A DNA stretch of 64,000 bases from Parapedobacter defluvii (GTDB lineage Bacteria > Bacteroidota > Bacteroidia > Sphingobacteriales > Sphingobacteriaceae): assembly GCF_014642075.1 (NCBI RefSeq), contig NZ_BMIK01000005.1, positions 124,001 to 188,000 on the forward strand, written 5' to 3'. Within the stretch, counting starts at the first letter, position 1, and each line of letters opens with the position of its first letter. A model generated the notes under the pieces. The model saw only the letters and a program-made list of their open reading frames with translations. It did no database searches and was not told the DNA's origin. Positions 24,532-34,051 of this stretch are shown in pieces. The position numbers and the translations under genes were made by a program.

Positions 24532-25708
24532 CAGTAGGTTTTTCGCTTTTTGTTCTGCGGCTTCCTTCGTAAATTTCGTATTCCAATAAGCGGCAATCCA
24601 GCTTGCCGTTATAAAATTCTGTTTTCCGGGAAGCGTGGAGACCAATTTTTTTGGCTAAATCGGGATTACCTGTAAATACATAACCACGTTTACCGGCACA
24701 GTGCTGTTTCAGGAAATCACCGATCCGGCTGTATGTCGCTTCCAGCTTGGTGTGTATACCCATTCTTTCTCCGTATTCGGGGTTAAAAACAACGACACCT
24801 GCGCCGGTTGGCAGCGGAGCTTCGGCAAAGTCTGCTATATGGAATTCGATGAGCTGGTCTACTCCCGCCGTCTTGGCGTTCATTTGGGCAATCTGAACGG
24901 CCTCCTTCGACAGGTCCGAAGCAATGATTTTTGCGGAGATAACTTTATTCACCTGTTCCTTGAGTCTTCGCCGTTCGGCAAAAAAAACTTGTTCATCATA
25001 TCCCAGGATGTGCATGAATGCATAATTCATACGGAAAAGGCCGGGTTTTCGGTTAGTCGCTATGAGTGCGGCTTCGATGGCCAGCGTGCCCGATCCGCAC
25101 ATGGGGTTGGCAAAAATCGTTTGCCCGTCCCATGCAGTGGCATACACCACACCTGCAGCAAGGGCTTCGAGCATGGGTGCTTTGCCCGGATGCTTCCGGT
25201 AGCCGTGTTTGGCCAGTGTCTCCCCGGAGGTATCCAGAAAGATTTCCGCCTGATTGTCCTGCCAGTAGAGATGAATTACGGTTTTATGCAAATCAGGTCC
25301 GCTATCCGGCCGTAACCCTTTCTTGCTTTTAATCCGGTCGGCAATGGCATCCTTCACTTTGAGGTTGGCAAACAGGGGCGTAGAGATCGTTGGATTGTTC
25401 ACGTTTGAAGTGACCGAAACATAGCCGTCAAACGCAATCAGATCTTCCCAGGGAAGGGTTATCAACCATTCGTAAAGTTCAGTTGGATCGTTTGCGGCGG
25501 AGGTGCCAAGCGAGTAAAGTACCTGGCTGGCGCAATGCAGATTGAGGTTAAGCCGTATACAGTCATTGACGGTAGCCACTAATTCCGCACCGGTGGCAAA
25601 GCCACGTTTGATGTCAAATCCCAATCGCCGGATTTCCTCCTGCAGGTAGGGAGACAATCGCCTGTTGCAGGTAACAATGATTTTGCTGGGTGTGTTGAAA
25701 ACTTCCAT
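24515..25708 (-). CDS. THUMP-domain rRNA guanine-N2 methyltransferase (RlmL-like)
   Basis: 397 aa. A THUMP RNA-binding region covers about 45-165, then a class I SAM methyltransferase with motif I NPMCGSGTLAIEA (201-213) and motif IV NPEYGERMG (309-317). It resembles the N-terminal methyltransferase of RlmL, which makes m2G2445 in 23S rRNA. Motif IV reads NPEY where NPPY is the general consensus. A -7 box (TACCTTTG on the minus strand, plus 25719-25726) lies only 10 bp upstream of the ATG, so the mRNA leader is very short or absent. Confidence 0.88.
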   Translation of the reverse strand: MEVFNTPSKIIVTCNRRLSPYLQEEIRRLGFDIKRGFATGAELVATVNDCIRLNLNLHCASQVLYSLGTSAANDPTELYEWLITLPWEDLIAFDGYVSVTSNVNNPTISTPLFANLKVKDAIADRIKSKKGLRPDSGPDLHKTVIHLYWQDNQAEIFLDTSGETLAKHGYRKHPGKAPMLEALAAGVVYATAWDGQTIFANPMCGSGTLAIEAALIATNRKPGLFRMNYAFMHILGYDEQVFFAERRRLKEQVNKVISAKIIASDLSKEAVQIAQMNAKTAGVDQLIEFHIADFAEAPLPTGAGVVVFNPEYGERMGIHTKLEATYSRIGDFLKQHCAGKRGYVFTGNPDLAKKIGLHASRKTEFYNGKLDCRLLEYEIYEGSRRTKSEKPTDAGLH

Positions 25709-25846
25709 AAAAATTTAGCAAAGGTAGGTATTATGGTAAGTAAAAAATACGTAATTTTACAGTTTCATCAGAATATATAATTTGTTAATAGAACGCCGGG
25801 CGGCTGTTGCGGTTATCAACACGAGTCCGGTAAAAAGACGTAAGTA

Positions 25847-26236
25847 ATGGAAATACGAGGAAAAGTGCATGAAATTGGTGCTGTTCAGCAGGTTACCGAT
25901 ACATTCAAGAAACGGGATTTGGTCGTGCAGTATGCGGAAAACCCCCAATTTGTCGAATATATACGCTTCGAAGCTACTCAAGATCGGACATCTTTATTTG
26001 ACAATTTGAACGTAGGGGATGAAGTGGAAGTTTCCTTCAATCTTCGCGGACGGCCATGGACGAATAGGGATGGAGTAACCAGTTATTTTAATTCACTCGT
26101 TGCTTGGCGGGTGGCGAAGGTTACGACTACGGCGGTAGATCCAGGACAGTCCGCTCCGGGCCCGCAGGCGTTTGACGCGCCTTCTCCTGTGGATATTTCT
26201 GCTGACGAGGGAAAAGACGATGATCTGCCCTTCTGA
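25847..26236 (+). CDS. DUF3127 protein with SSB-like acidic tip
   Basis: 129 aa. The N-terminal ~85 residues are the DUF3127 domain (MEIRGKVHEIG..., VGDEVEVSFNLRGRPWTNRDG), probably an OB fold. A Pro/Ala/Asp linker then leads to DDDLPF, nearly identical to the DDDIPF tip with which bacterial SSB recruits repair and replication proteins. This suggests a single-strand nucleic-acid-binding role using the same partners (inference). It is followed by a strong terminator. Confidence 0.82.
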   Translation: MEIRGKVHEIGAVQQVTDTFKKRDLVVQYAENPQFVEYIRFEATQDRTSLFDNLNVGDEVEVSFNLRGRPWTNRDGVTSYFNSLVAWRVAKVTTTAVDPGQSAPGPQAFDAPSPVDISADEGKDDDLPF

Positions 26237-26275
26237 TCGAATGATATAGTTTTAGTTGATAATAAATCAAAGGAG

Positions 26276-26304
26276 AGGTGGTGCCGTGTGTACCGCCTTT
26301 TTTT
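26276..26304 (+). terminator. Rho-independent terminator of the DUF3127 gene
   Basis: Stem AGGTGGT/ACCGCCT (7 bp, one G-U), 9-nt loop, then seven T. Confidence 0.8.
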
Positions 26305-26307
26305 GTT

Positions 26308-26318
26308 CCCCCCCCCCC
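26308..26318. repeat. Homopolymer tract of 11 C
   Basis: Eleven C on the plus strand (G11 on the coding strand of the neighbouring lipoprotein gene), directly after that gene's stop codon and before the convergent terminator. Prone to length variation and sequencing error. Confidence 0.9.
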
Positions 26319-26319
26319 G

Positions 26320-26823
26320 TCATTCCCATCGTTTTTTGGGTACGCACGTGATGTCAGCAGTTTTTCGCAATAAAAGCGGCCGCTGATCATAACGGCTTTC
26401 CAAAACAAGTGAATCCGTAGCATACCTGACGATTTTAAAACGGGGAAGATATTGGCCGATACGGTAACAGCCCGAAATTTTCTGTTTCCAATCGGACTTT
26501 GTGTATAAACCATCCACAATCAGGCTGTCACCGCGCACCACGTAAATGCCCTTCGCATATTCGGTCCATTGTCCGTTGTTATAGCAGGAATCGGCAATGT
26601 TCTTGACCGTAGCGGTTGTATGCAGAACCGCGTATATCGAATCACATGTAAATTTCAATTCATGCAATGTGTACTGCAACAGTGCATCCTGCATGGGAAC
26701 ACTGTCCTGTATCCATACTCCCTGTAGGTAGTCAGCACCTTCGCTCTGAATATCGGGGTTAAAACGGCAACCGGTAATGCACAGAACGAATATACCTGCT
26801 ATGAATAAACAGCGATTAATCAC
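26320..26823 (-). CDS. Unknown lipoprotein downstream of fumC
   Basis: 167 aa from a GTG start that overlaps the fumC stop as GTGA, so it is translationally coupled to fumC. The signal [19 protein letters not shown] has a lipobox at Cys19. The mature part is beta-rich with Cys residues at about 60, 81, 119 and 161; its [10 protein letters not shown]...[10 protein letters not shown] layout resembles lipocalin-like small lipoproteins of Bacteroidetes. No function known. An 11-base G run follows its stop codon. Confidence 0.72.
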   Translation of the reverse strand: MINRCLFIAGIFVLCITGCRFNPDIQSEGADYLQGVWIQDSVPMQDALLQYTLHELKFTCDSIYAVLHTTATVKNIADSCYNNGQWTEYAKGIYVVRGDSLIVDGLYTKSDWKQKISGCYRIGQYLPRFKIVRYATDSLVLESRYDQRPLLLRKTADITCVPKKRWE

Positions 26824-28217
26824 TTCAGTCCGCCAATCATATCCTCAGGACGTACCCACTCATCAAATTGCTCATTTGTGAGCAAGCCTAATTCCAATGC
26901 AGCCTCCCGTAGCGACTTATTTTCCTTGTGGGCTTTTTTCGCGATTTTTGCTGCGTTTTCATAGCCGATATGCGGGTTGAGGGCGGTGACTAGCATCAAC
27001 GAATTTTCGAGGTGTTTTTTTATGCCGTCGTAGTTGGGCTCGATACCCATGGCACAGTGATCGTTGAAGGACACACATGCATCACCGATGAGCTGGGCGG
27101 ATTGAAGAAAATTAGCAGCCATAACCGGTTTAAACACGTTAAGCTCGTAGTGACCATTGGCACCGCCGAAGGCAATGGTCACGTCGTTACCAATGACCTG
27201 TGCAGCCACCATGGTGAGCGCTTCACATTGGGTTGGATTTACTTTACCCGGCATGATAGACGAACCCGGTTCGTTTTCGGGGATCAGGATTTCGCCGATA
27301 CCCGAGCGTGGCCCGGAGGCTAACATCCGGATATCATTGGCAATTTTATGCAACGAAACGGCCAATTGTTTTAGGGCACCGTGAGTTTCAACGATGGCAT
27401 CGTGTGATGCCAATGCTTCAAATTTATTGGGCGCGGTACGGAATGGAAGAGCAGTAAATTCAGCGATGTATTTAGCTACATTTTCCGCATAGCCTTTCGG
27501 CGTGTTGATACCAGTACCTACCGCGGTGCCACCCAATGCCAATTCGGACAAATGTGCCAACGTATTGTTAAGCGCCTTTAACCCATAATCGAGCTGCGCC
27601 ACGTAACCCGAAAACTCTTGTCCTAAGGTAAGCGGTGTAGCATCCATCAAGTGGGTGCGGCCGATTTTTACCACATTGGCGAAAGCATCCGATTTTGCTT
27701 TCAGTGTATTACGGAGTTTCTCAACACCGGGAAGGGTTACTTCCACCACCTTCTTATAGGCAGCGATGTGCATGGCGGTTGGATAGGTATCATTGGACGA
27801 CTGTGATTTATTCACATCGTCATTTGGGTGGATGAAGGGTTTACCTTCGCCCAATTGATTGCCTTGAATGACATGAGCCCGGTTGGATACTACCTCATTC
27901 ACATTCATGTTGGATTGCGTGCCTGATCCGGTTTGCCAAATAACCAACGGGAATTGGTCGGCCAACTGCCCCGCAAGGATTTCGTCGCACACCTGTGCAA
28001 TCAAATCCCGTTTTTCAAGGGGGAGTATACCTGCGTCCGCATTGGTGTACGCTGCTGCTTTTTTAAGGTATGCGAAAGCCTCGATGATTTCCCGGGGCAT
28101 GGAAGCTGAAGGGCCGATCTTGAAGTTGTTGCGTGAGCGTTCGGTCTGCGCTCCCCAATACTTATCGGCAGGCACTTGCACCTCGCCCATGGTATCGTGC
28201 TCTATTCTATATGACAT
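26820..28217 (-). CDS. fumC: Class II fumarate hydratase
   Basis: 465 aa from ATG 28217 ([22 protein letters not shown]), the normal start and length. It interconverts fumarate and malate in the TCA cycle. Signature [11 protein letters not shown] is intact, as are [13 protein letters not shown] and [14 protein letters not shown]. It is homotetrameric and needs no Fe-S cluster, useful in an organism facing NO and oxygen shifts. A lipoprotein gene is coupled at its 3' end. Confidence 0.97.
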   Translation of the reverse strand: MSYRIEHDTMGEVQVPADKYWGAQTERSRNNFKIGPSASMPREIIEAFAYLKKAAAYTNADAGILPLEKRDLIAQVCDEILAGQLADQFPLVIWQTGSGTQSNMNVNEVVSNRAHVIQGNQLGEGKPFIHPNDDVNKSQSSNDTYPTAMHIAAYKKVVEVTLPGVEKLRNTLKAKSDAFANVVKIGRTHLMDATPLTLGQEFSGYVAQLDYGLKALNNTLAHLSELALGGTAVGTGINTPKGYAENVAKYIAEFTALPFRTAPNKFEALASHDAIVETHGALKQLAVSLHKIANDIRMLASGPRSGIGEILIPENEPGSSIMPGKVNPTQCEALTMVAAQVIGNDVTIAFGGANGHYELNVFKPVMAANFLQSAQLIGDACVSFNDHCAMGIEPNYDGIKKHLENSLMLVTALNPHIGYENAAKIAKKAHKENKSLREAALELGLLTNEQFDEWVRPEDMIGGLK

Positions 28218-28243
28218 GGAAGTGTTGTTTTTTGATAACGTTA

Positions 28244-28275
28244 CAAACTTAGATAAATTGACCTTTATATACAAT
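28244..28275 (-). promoter_or_regulatory. Promoter of fumC
   Basis: On the minus strand ATTG (-33, one mismatch to TTTG), 20-bp spacer, TAAGTTTG (-7). The -33 element falls on the stop region of the upstream membrane-protein gene, and transcription would start about 20 bp before the fumC ATG. Confidence 0.7.
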
Positions 28276-29485
28276 TTTCATTTCGTGCCTTTTGACTCCA
28301 TAGCAAGAAGATCAGACCGATGGCGATAATGCCTGCGGCCACAGCCAGTGCCATGGGAGTATATCCTACGGAGGCATTAATAAAACCTGCGATACCTTGT
28401 AGCAGTAAGAGCAATTCATTTAAAATAATACCGATAACCAGTATTCCGGTCGCAATGACCGCAGTACGGTTGCTGGACAGAATTTTTTGCATATAGCCAT
28501 AGGCAACCAGGAAAAGTGTGATGATCACGAGCAATACGAGATGAAGGTACCCGATAACAATCGCCCGGAAGCCGTAGGTTAACTGACTTAACGAAGGAAA
28601 AATAGAGAGATCCTGAAGGAGTATTTTGATGCTGACAGCGAGCATGACGCCTATGAGTAGCCACTTTGAAACTGCCGAAAGGTGATGAGCATATTGCCGG
28701 TGTGCTGTCAATACCGAATGTAGCCAGACGATCCAAGCAACCGTCTGCAACATCAGTGCAACGGCCACCAGGCAGTAAAGCCAACCGGGTATATTCCACC
28801 ACAAGGTCGAGAGAAAATAAGTAGGTATGCATGACAGGGTGAAGGCCCAAAATACAAAAGGCATGTGTCTCAGCGATATACCCCGGCTTCGTAACCAATG
28901 GTAGGCTAAGCCGAAGCAGGCAAACATAAACCACCCGTTATACTGAAAATGCAGGAAAAAATAAATCGACGCCAACTGCAGCCGCATATCCGTGTTATGA
29001 GATGACATCAAATACGCTAAGTGGAAGGTGCCGACCGAGGAAAGCACGAGAAAGATCAGTGCGGCGCGAAACCACCGATGGGTAGTGTCCCGCCAGCATA
29101 TCGCCGTGAATAGATACGAAATGATGACGGTAGCCGTAGCGGCACAGATCGAATACAATCCATACCCCTGCAGGAAGAAGCTTACGAGCATAGCGTATGA
29201 AGCGAACAGGTTGGCTACGACTAATGTTTGGTATTTACGCGGTAGAGCCTGCCTACTTCCCGTATTGCATATGGCAGCCGCAATCAGCACCATTAATGTA
29301 TGGGATACCCATCCCGAAAAAGCGAAGTGTGAATGGGCATGCAATACATACTTTTGATTGATGGCCGGCAATGGAATTAAAAACTTGATCCGCATAAGCA
29401 AGCCTAATGCTGCAACTAGCAATAGATTGAATATTCCCAATATCAACCAACGGCGAATCGTTATTTTGATGATCAATTCTTTCAC
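28265..29485 (-). CDS. Multi-pass membrane protein, NnrS/heme-copper-oxidase-subunit-like
   Basis: 406 aa with about eleven or twelve hydrophobic segments. Histidine-bearing helices include [20 protein letters not shown] (near residue 48), [25 protein letters not shown] (near 175) and [13 protein letters not shown] (near 312). This layout is like NnrS and the oxidase-subunit-I-like proteins found in nitrogen-oxide clusters, where the His residues bind heme and copper. It lies 12 bp downstream of the Crp/Fnr regulator gene and next to the nos operon, so a role in NO handling is likely; the exact family is uncertain. Confidence 0.6.
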   Translation of the reverse strand: MKELIIKITIRRWLILGIFNLLLVAALGLLMRIKFLIPLPAINQKYVLHAHSHFAFSGWVSHTLMVLIAAAICNTGSRQALPRKYQTLVVANLFASYAMLVSFFLQGYGLYSICAATATVIISYLFTAICWRDTTHRWFRAALIFLVLSSVGTFHLAYLMSSHNTDMRLQLASIYFFLHFQYNGWFMFACFGLAYHWLRSRGISLRHMPFVFWAFTLSCIPTYFLSTLWWNIPGWLYCLVAVALMLQTVAWIVWLHSVLTAHRQYAHHLSAVSKWLLIGVMLAVSIKILLQDLSIFPSLSQLTYGFRAIVIGYLHLVLLVIITLFLVAYGYMQKILSSNRTAVIATGILVIGIILNELLLLLQGIAGFINASVGYTPMALAVAAGIIAIGLIFLLWSQKARNENCI

Positions 29486-29497
29486 GAAACTAAAATA

Positions 29498-30106
29498 TCA
29501 CAAACCATCCGCTGGTACAAATACCTTACCTTTTACAATGCTTAGCCGGTCTTCTTTTTCCATGTGTTTAATAACCCTGATGATGGTCTCCACGCGCAAC
29601 CCCGTCATATTGGCCAATTGCTGACGGGTGAGCATTAGCCGGTTGCAATCCTTGCAAATGAATTTTCCGTGTTGGTTGAAATAGCCGATCAGTTTGGAGA
29701 TCACTGCTTCGGGATTGTTTTGGGATAGCAAATCTGTTAAAAAGAATTTAAAACGGAGGTGTTGCACCAATGTTTTCGTAAAGTCAAAATGGACTTCGGG
29801 GTTTTCATGCAATAGCTGATGGAAAGAGGAGGTGCACAATTTTAGGATGATACAGGGTGCATCTGCAATGGCGCTGGCGGCGTACGGTGCATCGTCAAAT
29901 AAGGGAAACTCGCCAAAACTTTCACCGGCCTCCACGATGCGGTGGAGTATTTCCCTGCCATCCTCCGTAATATTGCACCACCTTACACGCCCCGACACCA
30001 ATTGGTAATAATAGGTTGCAGGCGCCCCTTCATCGAAAATGATATCGCCTGGTGCCGCTTTGCGATAAGTAGCGCCCCGTTGCAGAAGAAGATCTGTTGG
30101 AATCAT
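29498..30106 (-). CDS. Crp/Fnr family regulator of the nos region
   Basis: 202 aa from ATG 30106 (the ORF extends 28 codons further without family sequence). Beta-roll about 15-105, dimer helix, then HTH with the recognition helix GLRVETIIRVIKHM (R171, E173, R177). Before the HTH there is a C151-x2-C154 pair (ICKDCNRLMLT), common in Bacteroidetes members but not an FNR-type cluster set. It is divergent from the cytochrome c/nosZ operon and 12 bp upstream of the NnrS-like gene, so it most likely controls N2O/NO metabolism. A perfect dyad in its own leader suggests autoregulation. Confidence 0.87.
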   Translation of the reverse strand: MIPTDLLLQRGATYRKAAPGDIIFDEGAPATYYYQLVSGRVRWCNITEDGREILHRIVEAGESFGEFPLFDDAPYAASAIADAPCIILKLCTSSFHQLLHENPEVHFDFTKTLVQHLRFKFFLTDLLSQNNPEAVISKLIGYFNQHGKFICKDCNRLMLTRQQLANMTGLRVETIIRVIKHMEKEDRLSIVKGKVFVPADGL

Positions 30107-30136
30107 AGGCGGTTTTTTAAAAACATTCCCTAATAG

Positions 30137-30153
30137 ATACTTGTTGCAAGTAT
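30137..30153 (-). promoter_or_regulatory. Dyad in the leader/promoter of the nos-region Crp/Fnr gene
   Basis: Perfect inverted repeat ATACTTG-TTG-CAAGTAT. Its right arm overlaps a -7-like TATACTTG on the minus strand (plus 30147-30154), so a protein bound here would affect expression of the regulator. Confidence 0.5.
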
Positions 30154-30225
30154 ACAGGAAGTGATTCCTATCTGCATTGATAGATATCACATCAAGAGGT
30201 GACGAAGATCAGGGTTGGCGTTTTT

Positions 30226-30239
30226 GTTTGTTAACATAC
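30226..30239. promoter_or_regulatory. Near-perfect 14-bp palindrome in the divergent nos promoter region
   Basis: GTTTGTTAACATAC is symmetric at 12 of 14 positions around TGTTAACA. It lies between the divergent regulator and the cytochrome c gene, about 113 bp upstream of the latter's -7 box. Confidence 0.4.
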
Positions 30240-30305
30240 TGTAATTCAGAGTCATTTATTTATGGAAAGACCTATATTATTTTGAAAAAAATGACCGATG
30301 CCTAC

Positions 30306-30352
30306 TTTATGATTCCACGCATAAAATCGCCTTGGTCCTATGGATATCTTTG
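30306..30352 (+). promoter_or_regulatory. Promoter and activator-like dyad of the cytochrome c/nosZ operon
   Basis: TATCTTTG (-7) at 30345-30352 without a TTTG at -33. Instead TTTATG-N8-CATAAA (30306-30325) is centred 29.5 bp upstream of the -7 box, near -41.5 from the expected start, the class II activator position of Crp/Fnr proteins. Confidence 0.5.
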
Positions 30353-30435
30353 TCTTGGCAAAGGAAATTACATCGTAACTTGTAAGATCACGAAAATAAA
30401 TACCACATAACTATCAAACTCAAAACAACTGAAAA

Positions 30436-30903
30436 ATGAAACAATTAGCGATTATTTTGGTGCTGGGCATATTGATTTATGCCTGCTCATCGGGAGGCAA
30501 GCAGAGCTCGGAGAATGGTTCAACAAACACAGAAACTCAACAACAGCCGACAGACTATGATCCTAATCGCGGAGAGGGTAAGTTCGATCACGTAGACGTG
30601 GGAGAGAAATTGGATGTACAGCTTGCCAAGGATGGGAAAGTCGTGGCCGATTTGAAATGTGCAAGCTGCCATAAGTACACCGACGAGCGGTTGGTGGGTC
30701 CGGGATGGGCAGGTGTTACCGAAAGGCACCGTCCGGAATGGATCATGAACTTCATTACCAATCCGGATCCGATGATCGACAAGGATCCTAAATTGCTCGC
30801 CCAATTGGAAATCTGTTTGGTACGCATGCCCAACCAGAACCTGTCTGATGAGGATGCCCGCAAAATCCTGGAGTTCATGCGTGAAAATGACGGAGTTAAG
30901 TAG
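30436..30903 (+). CDS. Lipoprotein cytochrome c of the nos operon
   Basis: 155 aa. Lipoprotein signal ending LIYAC (Cys17), then a Ser/Thr/Gln-rich linker, then a small mono-heme cytochrome c: C75-A-S-C78-H79 binds heme and M131 in LVRMPNQNL is the likely axial ligand. It probably delivers electrons to NosZ, as the nos-associated cytochromes of clade II clusters are thought to do. nosZ begins 117 bp downstream on the same strand. Confidence 0.9.
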   Translation: MKQLAIILVLGILIYACSSGGKQSSENGSTNTETQQQPTDYDPNRGEGKFDHVDVGEKLDVQLAKDGKVVADLKCASCHKYTDERLVGPGWAGVTERHRPEWIMNFITNPDPMIDKDPKLLAQLEICLVRMPNQNLSDEDARKILEFMRENDGVK

Positions 30904-31020
30904 TGATACTCTTTTTATTTATCATCAATATATCGTATAATGAAACCTGTCCTGTCATCGCCTTATGGAAAAGAAGATGAAAATGCAGGTTCCATATAGC
31001 CATAAAAAACAATTTTTGAT

Positions 31021-32991
31021 ATGAAACCAAAACAATATCTTCTATGGATGGCCGCCGCTGCGGCAGTGTCCATATCCTTCAGCGCCTGCAGACCCAAAGG
31101 GGCGGGCAGTGCCGTATCGGGTAACGCTGCCCAGCGGACGTATGTGCCTCCCGGGCAGTACGATGAGTTTTACAACTTTGTGTCCGGCGGATTCAGCGGG
31201 CAGATGAGCGTATACGGATTGCCCAGCGGACGCCTGTTTCGCGTAATCCCTGTTTTCTCGGTCGATCCCGAAAAGGCATGGGGATACAGTGAGGAGACCA
31301 AGCCCATGTTGATGACATCGCATGGTTTTGTCCCCTGGGATGATCTCCACCACATCGAATCGTCTTTTACCGACGGGATGCCCGACGGTAAATGGATGTT
31401 TGCCAACTCCAACAACACACCGCGCCTGGCGAGAATAGACCTCACCACGTACCGGACGGCGGAAATCATCGAAATTCCCAATACGGGGGGTAACCACTGT
31501 TCACCCTTCACCACCGAAAATTCGGAATACGTTATTGCCGCGACACGCTTCAGTGTACCGCCGGATGGACCGCAAGGCGATGTGCCGATTAGTTCTTATA
31601 AACAAAATTTCAAGGGACACATCAGCTTTGTCAGTGTAGACAAAGAAACCGGTGAATTCAATATCGCTTTCCAGTTGAAAACGCCGGGATTAAACTTCGA
31701 CCTGTCCAGCGCTGGAAAGGGTGTGTCCAATGGCTGGCTTTTCCTCAGTTGCTACAATTCGGAGCAAGCACACACCTTGTTGGAAGTCAATGCTTCCCAA
31801 AATGACAAAGACTTCATTCTGGCCATTAACTGGAAGAAAGCTGAAGAATATTTCAAGGCCGGAAAGGGTACAAAACAAACCAATGTACGCTACGCGCACA
31901 ATAAATACAATGAGCATACCCACTCGGCTACTCACGAAATCAAAACTGAAGTTACCGTGCTTGACGTCGCTGACTTTGAGGACCTGGCTTACCTGATTCC
32001 GTGCCCGAAATCACCGCATGGTACGGATGTGAACCCCACAGGTGAATACATCGTGGGGAGTGGAAAATTGGCCGCATTGATTCCGGTGTTCAGCTTCGAT
32101 AAAATACAGAAGGCAATCGCTGCCGGTGATTTTGAAAGCGAGCGCTACGACGGCATCCCGGTAATAAAATATGAATCTGCCCTGCACGGTGAAGTGGAAA
32201 AACCGGGCTTAGGACCTTTACATACCGAGTTTGATGACAAGGGGAATGCATATACCTCATTTTTTGTCTCTTCGGAAGTGGTGAAATGGAATGTTGAAAA
32301 ATTGGAGGTACTGGATAGGCAGCCCACTTACTATTCTGTGGGTCACCTCATGGTAGCAGGAGGCAACTCTAAAAAGCCCTACGGCAAATACTTGGTGGCA
32401 TACAACAAGATCACCAAGGACCGCTTCCTACCGACCGGGCCGGAGCTCTGCCATGCCGCACAGCTGTTTGACATCAGTGGCGATAAAATGGAACTGTTAC
32501 TCGACTTTCCAACCATCGGCGAGCCTCACTATGCACAGGCCATACCTGCCGATGTGATTAAAGATAGGTCGTTGAAAATATATGACATCAATGCCAATAA
32601 TCACCCTTTCAAAGCAAATGGAGAAGGCGACGCCCGGGTGGAGCGCGATGGAAACATTGTGCGTGTATACATGACTACTATCCGTTCTCACCTGACTCCC
32701 GATGTCATCGAAGGGATCCAGCAGGGTGATGAGGTATACTTCCACATAACCAACATCGAGCAGGATTGGGACATGCCGCATGGCTTTGCAATCAAGGGTG
32801 CGGGTAATTCCGAACTGCTGATCATGCCGGGAGAGACTCAGACCCTGAAGTGGGTGCCAGATCGCGTGGGAATCTTTCCCTTCTATTGTACCGATTTCTG
32901 TTCTGCATTACACCAGGAGATGTCCGGCTATGTCCGGGTATCCCCCAAGGGAAGCAATGTAGCGCTTACGTCCTATGCGGGCAATAAATAA
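31021..32991 (+). CDS. nosZ: Nitrous oxide reductase, clade II, lipoprotein-type
   Basis: 656 aa periplasmic copper enzyme reducing N2O to N2. The N-terminal seven-bladed propeller carries the CuZ histidines (DLHHIESS, H110-H111; GGNHCSPF, H159; and later HGTD, LHTE, GHL and EPHYAQ). The C-terminal cupredoxin holds CuA: C623-x3-C627-x3-H631-x2-M634 plus the His of WDMPHGFAI. The leader lacks a twin-arginine motif and instead ends in a lipobox (SFSAC, Cys23), so it is Sec-exported and probably lipid-anchored. That is the atypical clade II form found in Bacteroidetes. It is followed after 6 bp by a membrane-protein gene. Confidence 0.97.
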   Translation: MKPKQYLLWMAAAAAVSISFSACRPKGAGSAVSGNAAQRTYVPPGQYDEFYNFVSGGFSGQMSVYGLPSGRLFRVIPVFSVDPEKAWGYSEETKPMLMTSHGFVPWDDLHHIESSFTDGMPDGKWMFANSNNTPRLARIDLTTYRTAEIIEIPNTGGNHCSPFTTENSEYVIAATRFSVPPDGPQGDVPISSYKQNFKGHISFVSVDKETGEFNIAFQLKTPGLNFDLSSAGKGVSNGWLFLSCYNSEQAHTLLEVNASQNDKDFILAINWKKAEEYFKAGKGTKQTNVRYAHNKYNEHTHSATHEIKTEVTVLDVADFEDLAYLIPCPKSPHGTDVNPTGEYIVGSGKLAALIPVFSFDKIQKAIAAGDFESERYDGIPVIKYESALHGEVEKPGLGPLHTEFDDKGNAYTSFFVSSEVVKWNVEKLEVLDRQPTYYSVGHLMVAGGNSKKPYGKYLVAYNKITKDRFLPTGPELCHAAQLFDISGDKMELLLDFPTIGEPHYAQAIPADVIKDRSLKIYDINANNHPFKANGEGDARVERDGNIVRVYMTTIRSHLTPDVIEGIQQGDEVYFHITNIEQDWDMPHGFAIKGAGNSELLIMPGETQTLKWVPDRVGIFPFYCTDFCSALHQEMSGYVRVSPKGSNVALTSYAGNK

Positions 32992-32997
32992 ACTGAC

Positions 32998-33594
32998 GTG
33001 AACAATCGACATCGCATTATATCCTTGCACAGGGCCATACTCATCATCAGTGGTGTGGCCCTGCTTGCCGTCATCGCATTGCCCATATGGCGTATTGAGC
33101 TGGATGCAGCCCAATATCCCGAAGGCCTCGAACTGTTGATATACAGCTACAAGCTGGATGGGCATGTCGACATCATCAATGGGTTGAATCATTACATCGG
33201 GATGAAGACACTCCGTGCCGATGACTTCATCGAGTTTACGGTGTTGCCATACCTCATTGGTATTTATGGCCTTGCTTTTATCGTGGTGGGGTTTTTGGGT
33301 AAGCGGAAAGGGCTTTATATTTTGTTTGCCGCCTTTCTTCTTTTTGGCGTCGTATCCATGGTTGACTTTTGGCGTTGGCTGTATGAATACGGCCATGACT
33401 TGGATCCGACCGCACCGATCAAGGTACCAGGTATGGCTTATCAGCCACCACTGATCGGGTTCAAGCAATTACTCAATTTCGGTGCGTTTTCCATTCCGGC
33501 TATCGGTGGCTGGATATTTATTGCCAGCGGGGTACTATTGGCATATTGTGTATTTGGAGAATGGCGTATCGCTAAAACATGGGCAAAATCATGA
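32998..33594 (+). CDS. Nos-cluster membrane protein (NosB-like position)
   Basis: 198 aa from a GTG 6 bp after nosZ. Four membrane helices are visible: AILIISGVALLAVIALPIW, FTVLPYLIGIYGLAFIVVGFL, GLYILFAAFLLFGVVSMVDF and SIPAIGGWIFIASGVLLAYCVF. The large loop between helices 1 and 2 (about 35-75) contains conserved-looking His and Asp. Clade II nos clusters usually have such a protein right after nosZ; its function is unknown, and a role in copper-site assembly or electron supply has been proposed only from context. Its stop overlaps the nosL ATG as ATGA. Confidence 0.75.
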   Translation: MNNRHRIISLHRAILIISGVALLAVIALPIWRIELDAAQYPEGLELLIYSYKLDGHVDIINGLNHYIGMKTLRADDFIEFTVLPYLIGIYGLAFIVVGFLGKRKGLYILFAAFLLFGVVSMVDFWRWLYEYGHDLDPTAPIKVPGMAYQPPLIGFKQLLNFGAFSIPAIGGWIFIASGVLLAYCVFGEWRIAKTWAKS

Positions 33595-34037
33595 AACACA
33601 TTCGGTTGTTAAGTATACTTTTTCCGGGGCTGGTACTCGCATGTAGTACACAAGCTTGTGGAGGCGATGGTCCCAAGCCCATTAACTTTGGACAAGACCA
33701 GTGTGCCCACTGCCGGATGACGGTGAGCGATGCACGTTTCGGCAGTCAGTTGGTGACAACCAAGGGGCGGGCTTACGTGTTTGATGACGTGCAATGCCTG
33801 ATCGCTTTCGTGAAGGCCGGCACCGTGGCATCGGAAGACGTGGCCGCTTATTATTTGTCGGACTATGTCAATGAAAACAAGCTGCAGCCGGTAGAAAAGC
33901 TTCTGTTCCTGAGAAGTGAGTCATTGAAGAGCCCCATGCGAGGCGACATCGCCGCATTCGCCAGTCGGGAGGACCTCGAAAAGGTGAGGGAAGTCCATGG
34001 GGGAGATGTCCTGACCTGGGAAGACTTGTGGAAGTAG
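33591..34037 (+). CDS. nosL: NosL copper chaperone lipoprotein
   Basis: 148 aa from the ATG at 33591, which overlaps the previous stop as ATGA; an in-frame ATG at 33579 is possible. Lipoprotein signal ending LVLAC (Cys18). The copper motif is C38-x2-C41-x-M43 (CAHCRM), followed by typical NosL segments FGSQLVTTKGRAYVFDDVQCL. NosL binds Cu(I) outside the cytoplasm and supplies it to apo-NosZ for CuZ assembly. In-operon position between the nosZ-linked membrane protein and nosD fits. Confidence 0.94.
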   Translation: MKHIRLLSILFPGLVLACSTQACGGDGPKPINFGQDQCAHCRMTVSDARFGSQLVTTKGRAYVFDDVQCLIAFVKAGTVASEDVAAYYLSDYVNENKLQPVEKLLFLRSESLKSPMRGDIAAFASREDLEKVREVHGGDVLTWEDLWK

Positions 34038-34051
34038 GTGAAGGTATAAAA

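Noticed and set aside
26308-26318. C11 homopolymer as a phase-variable coding tract
   Set aside because: It lies after the stop codon of the lipoprotein gene and outside any supported gene, so length changes would not shift a reading frame.
31021-31090. Tat signal on NosZ
   Set aside because: No twin arginine is present; the leader ends in a lipobox cysteine, so it is Sec/lipoprotein type.
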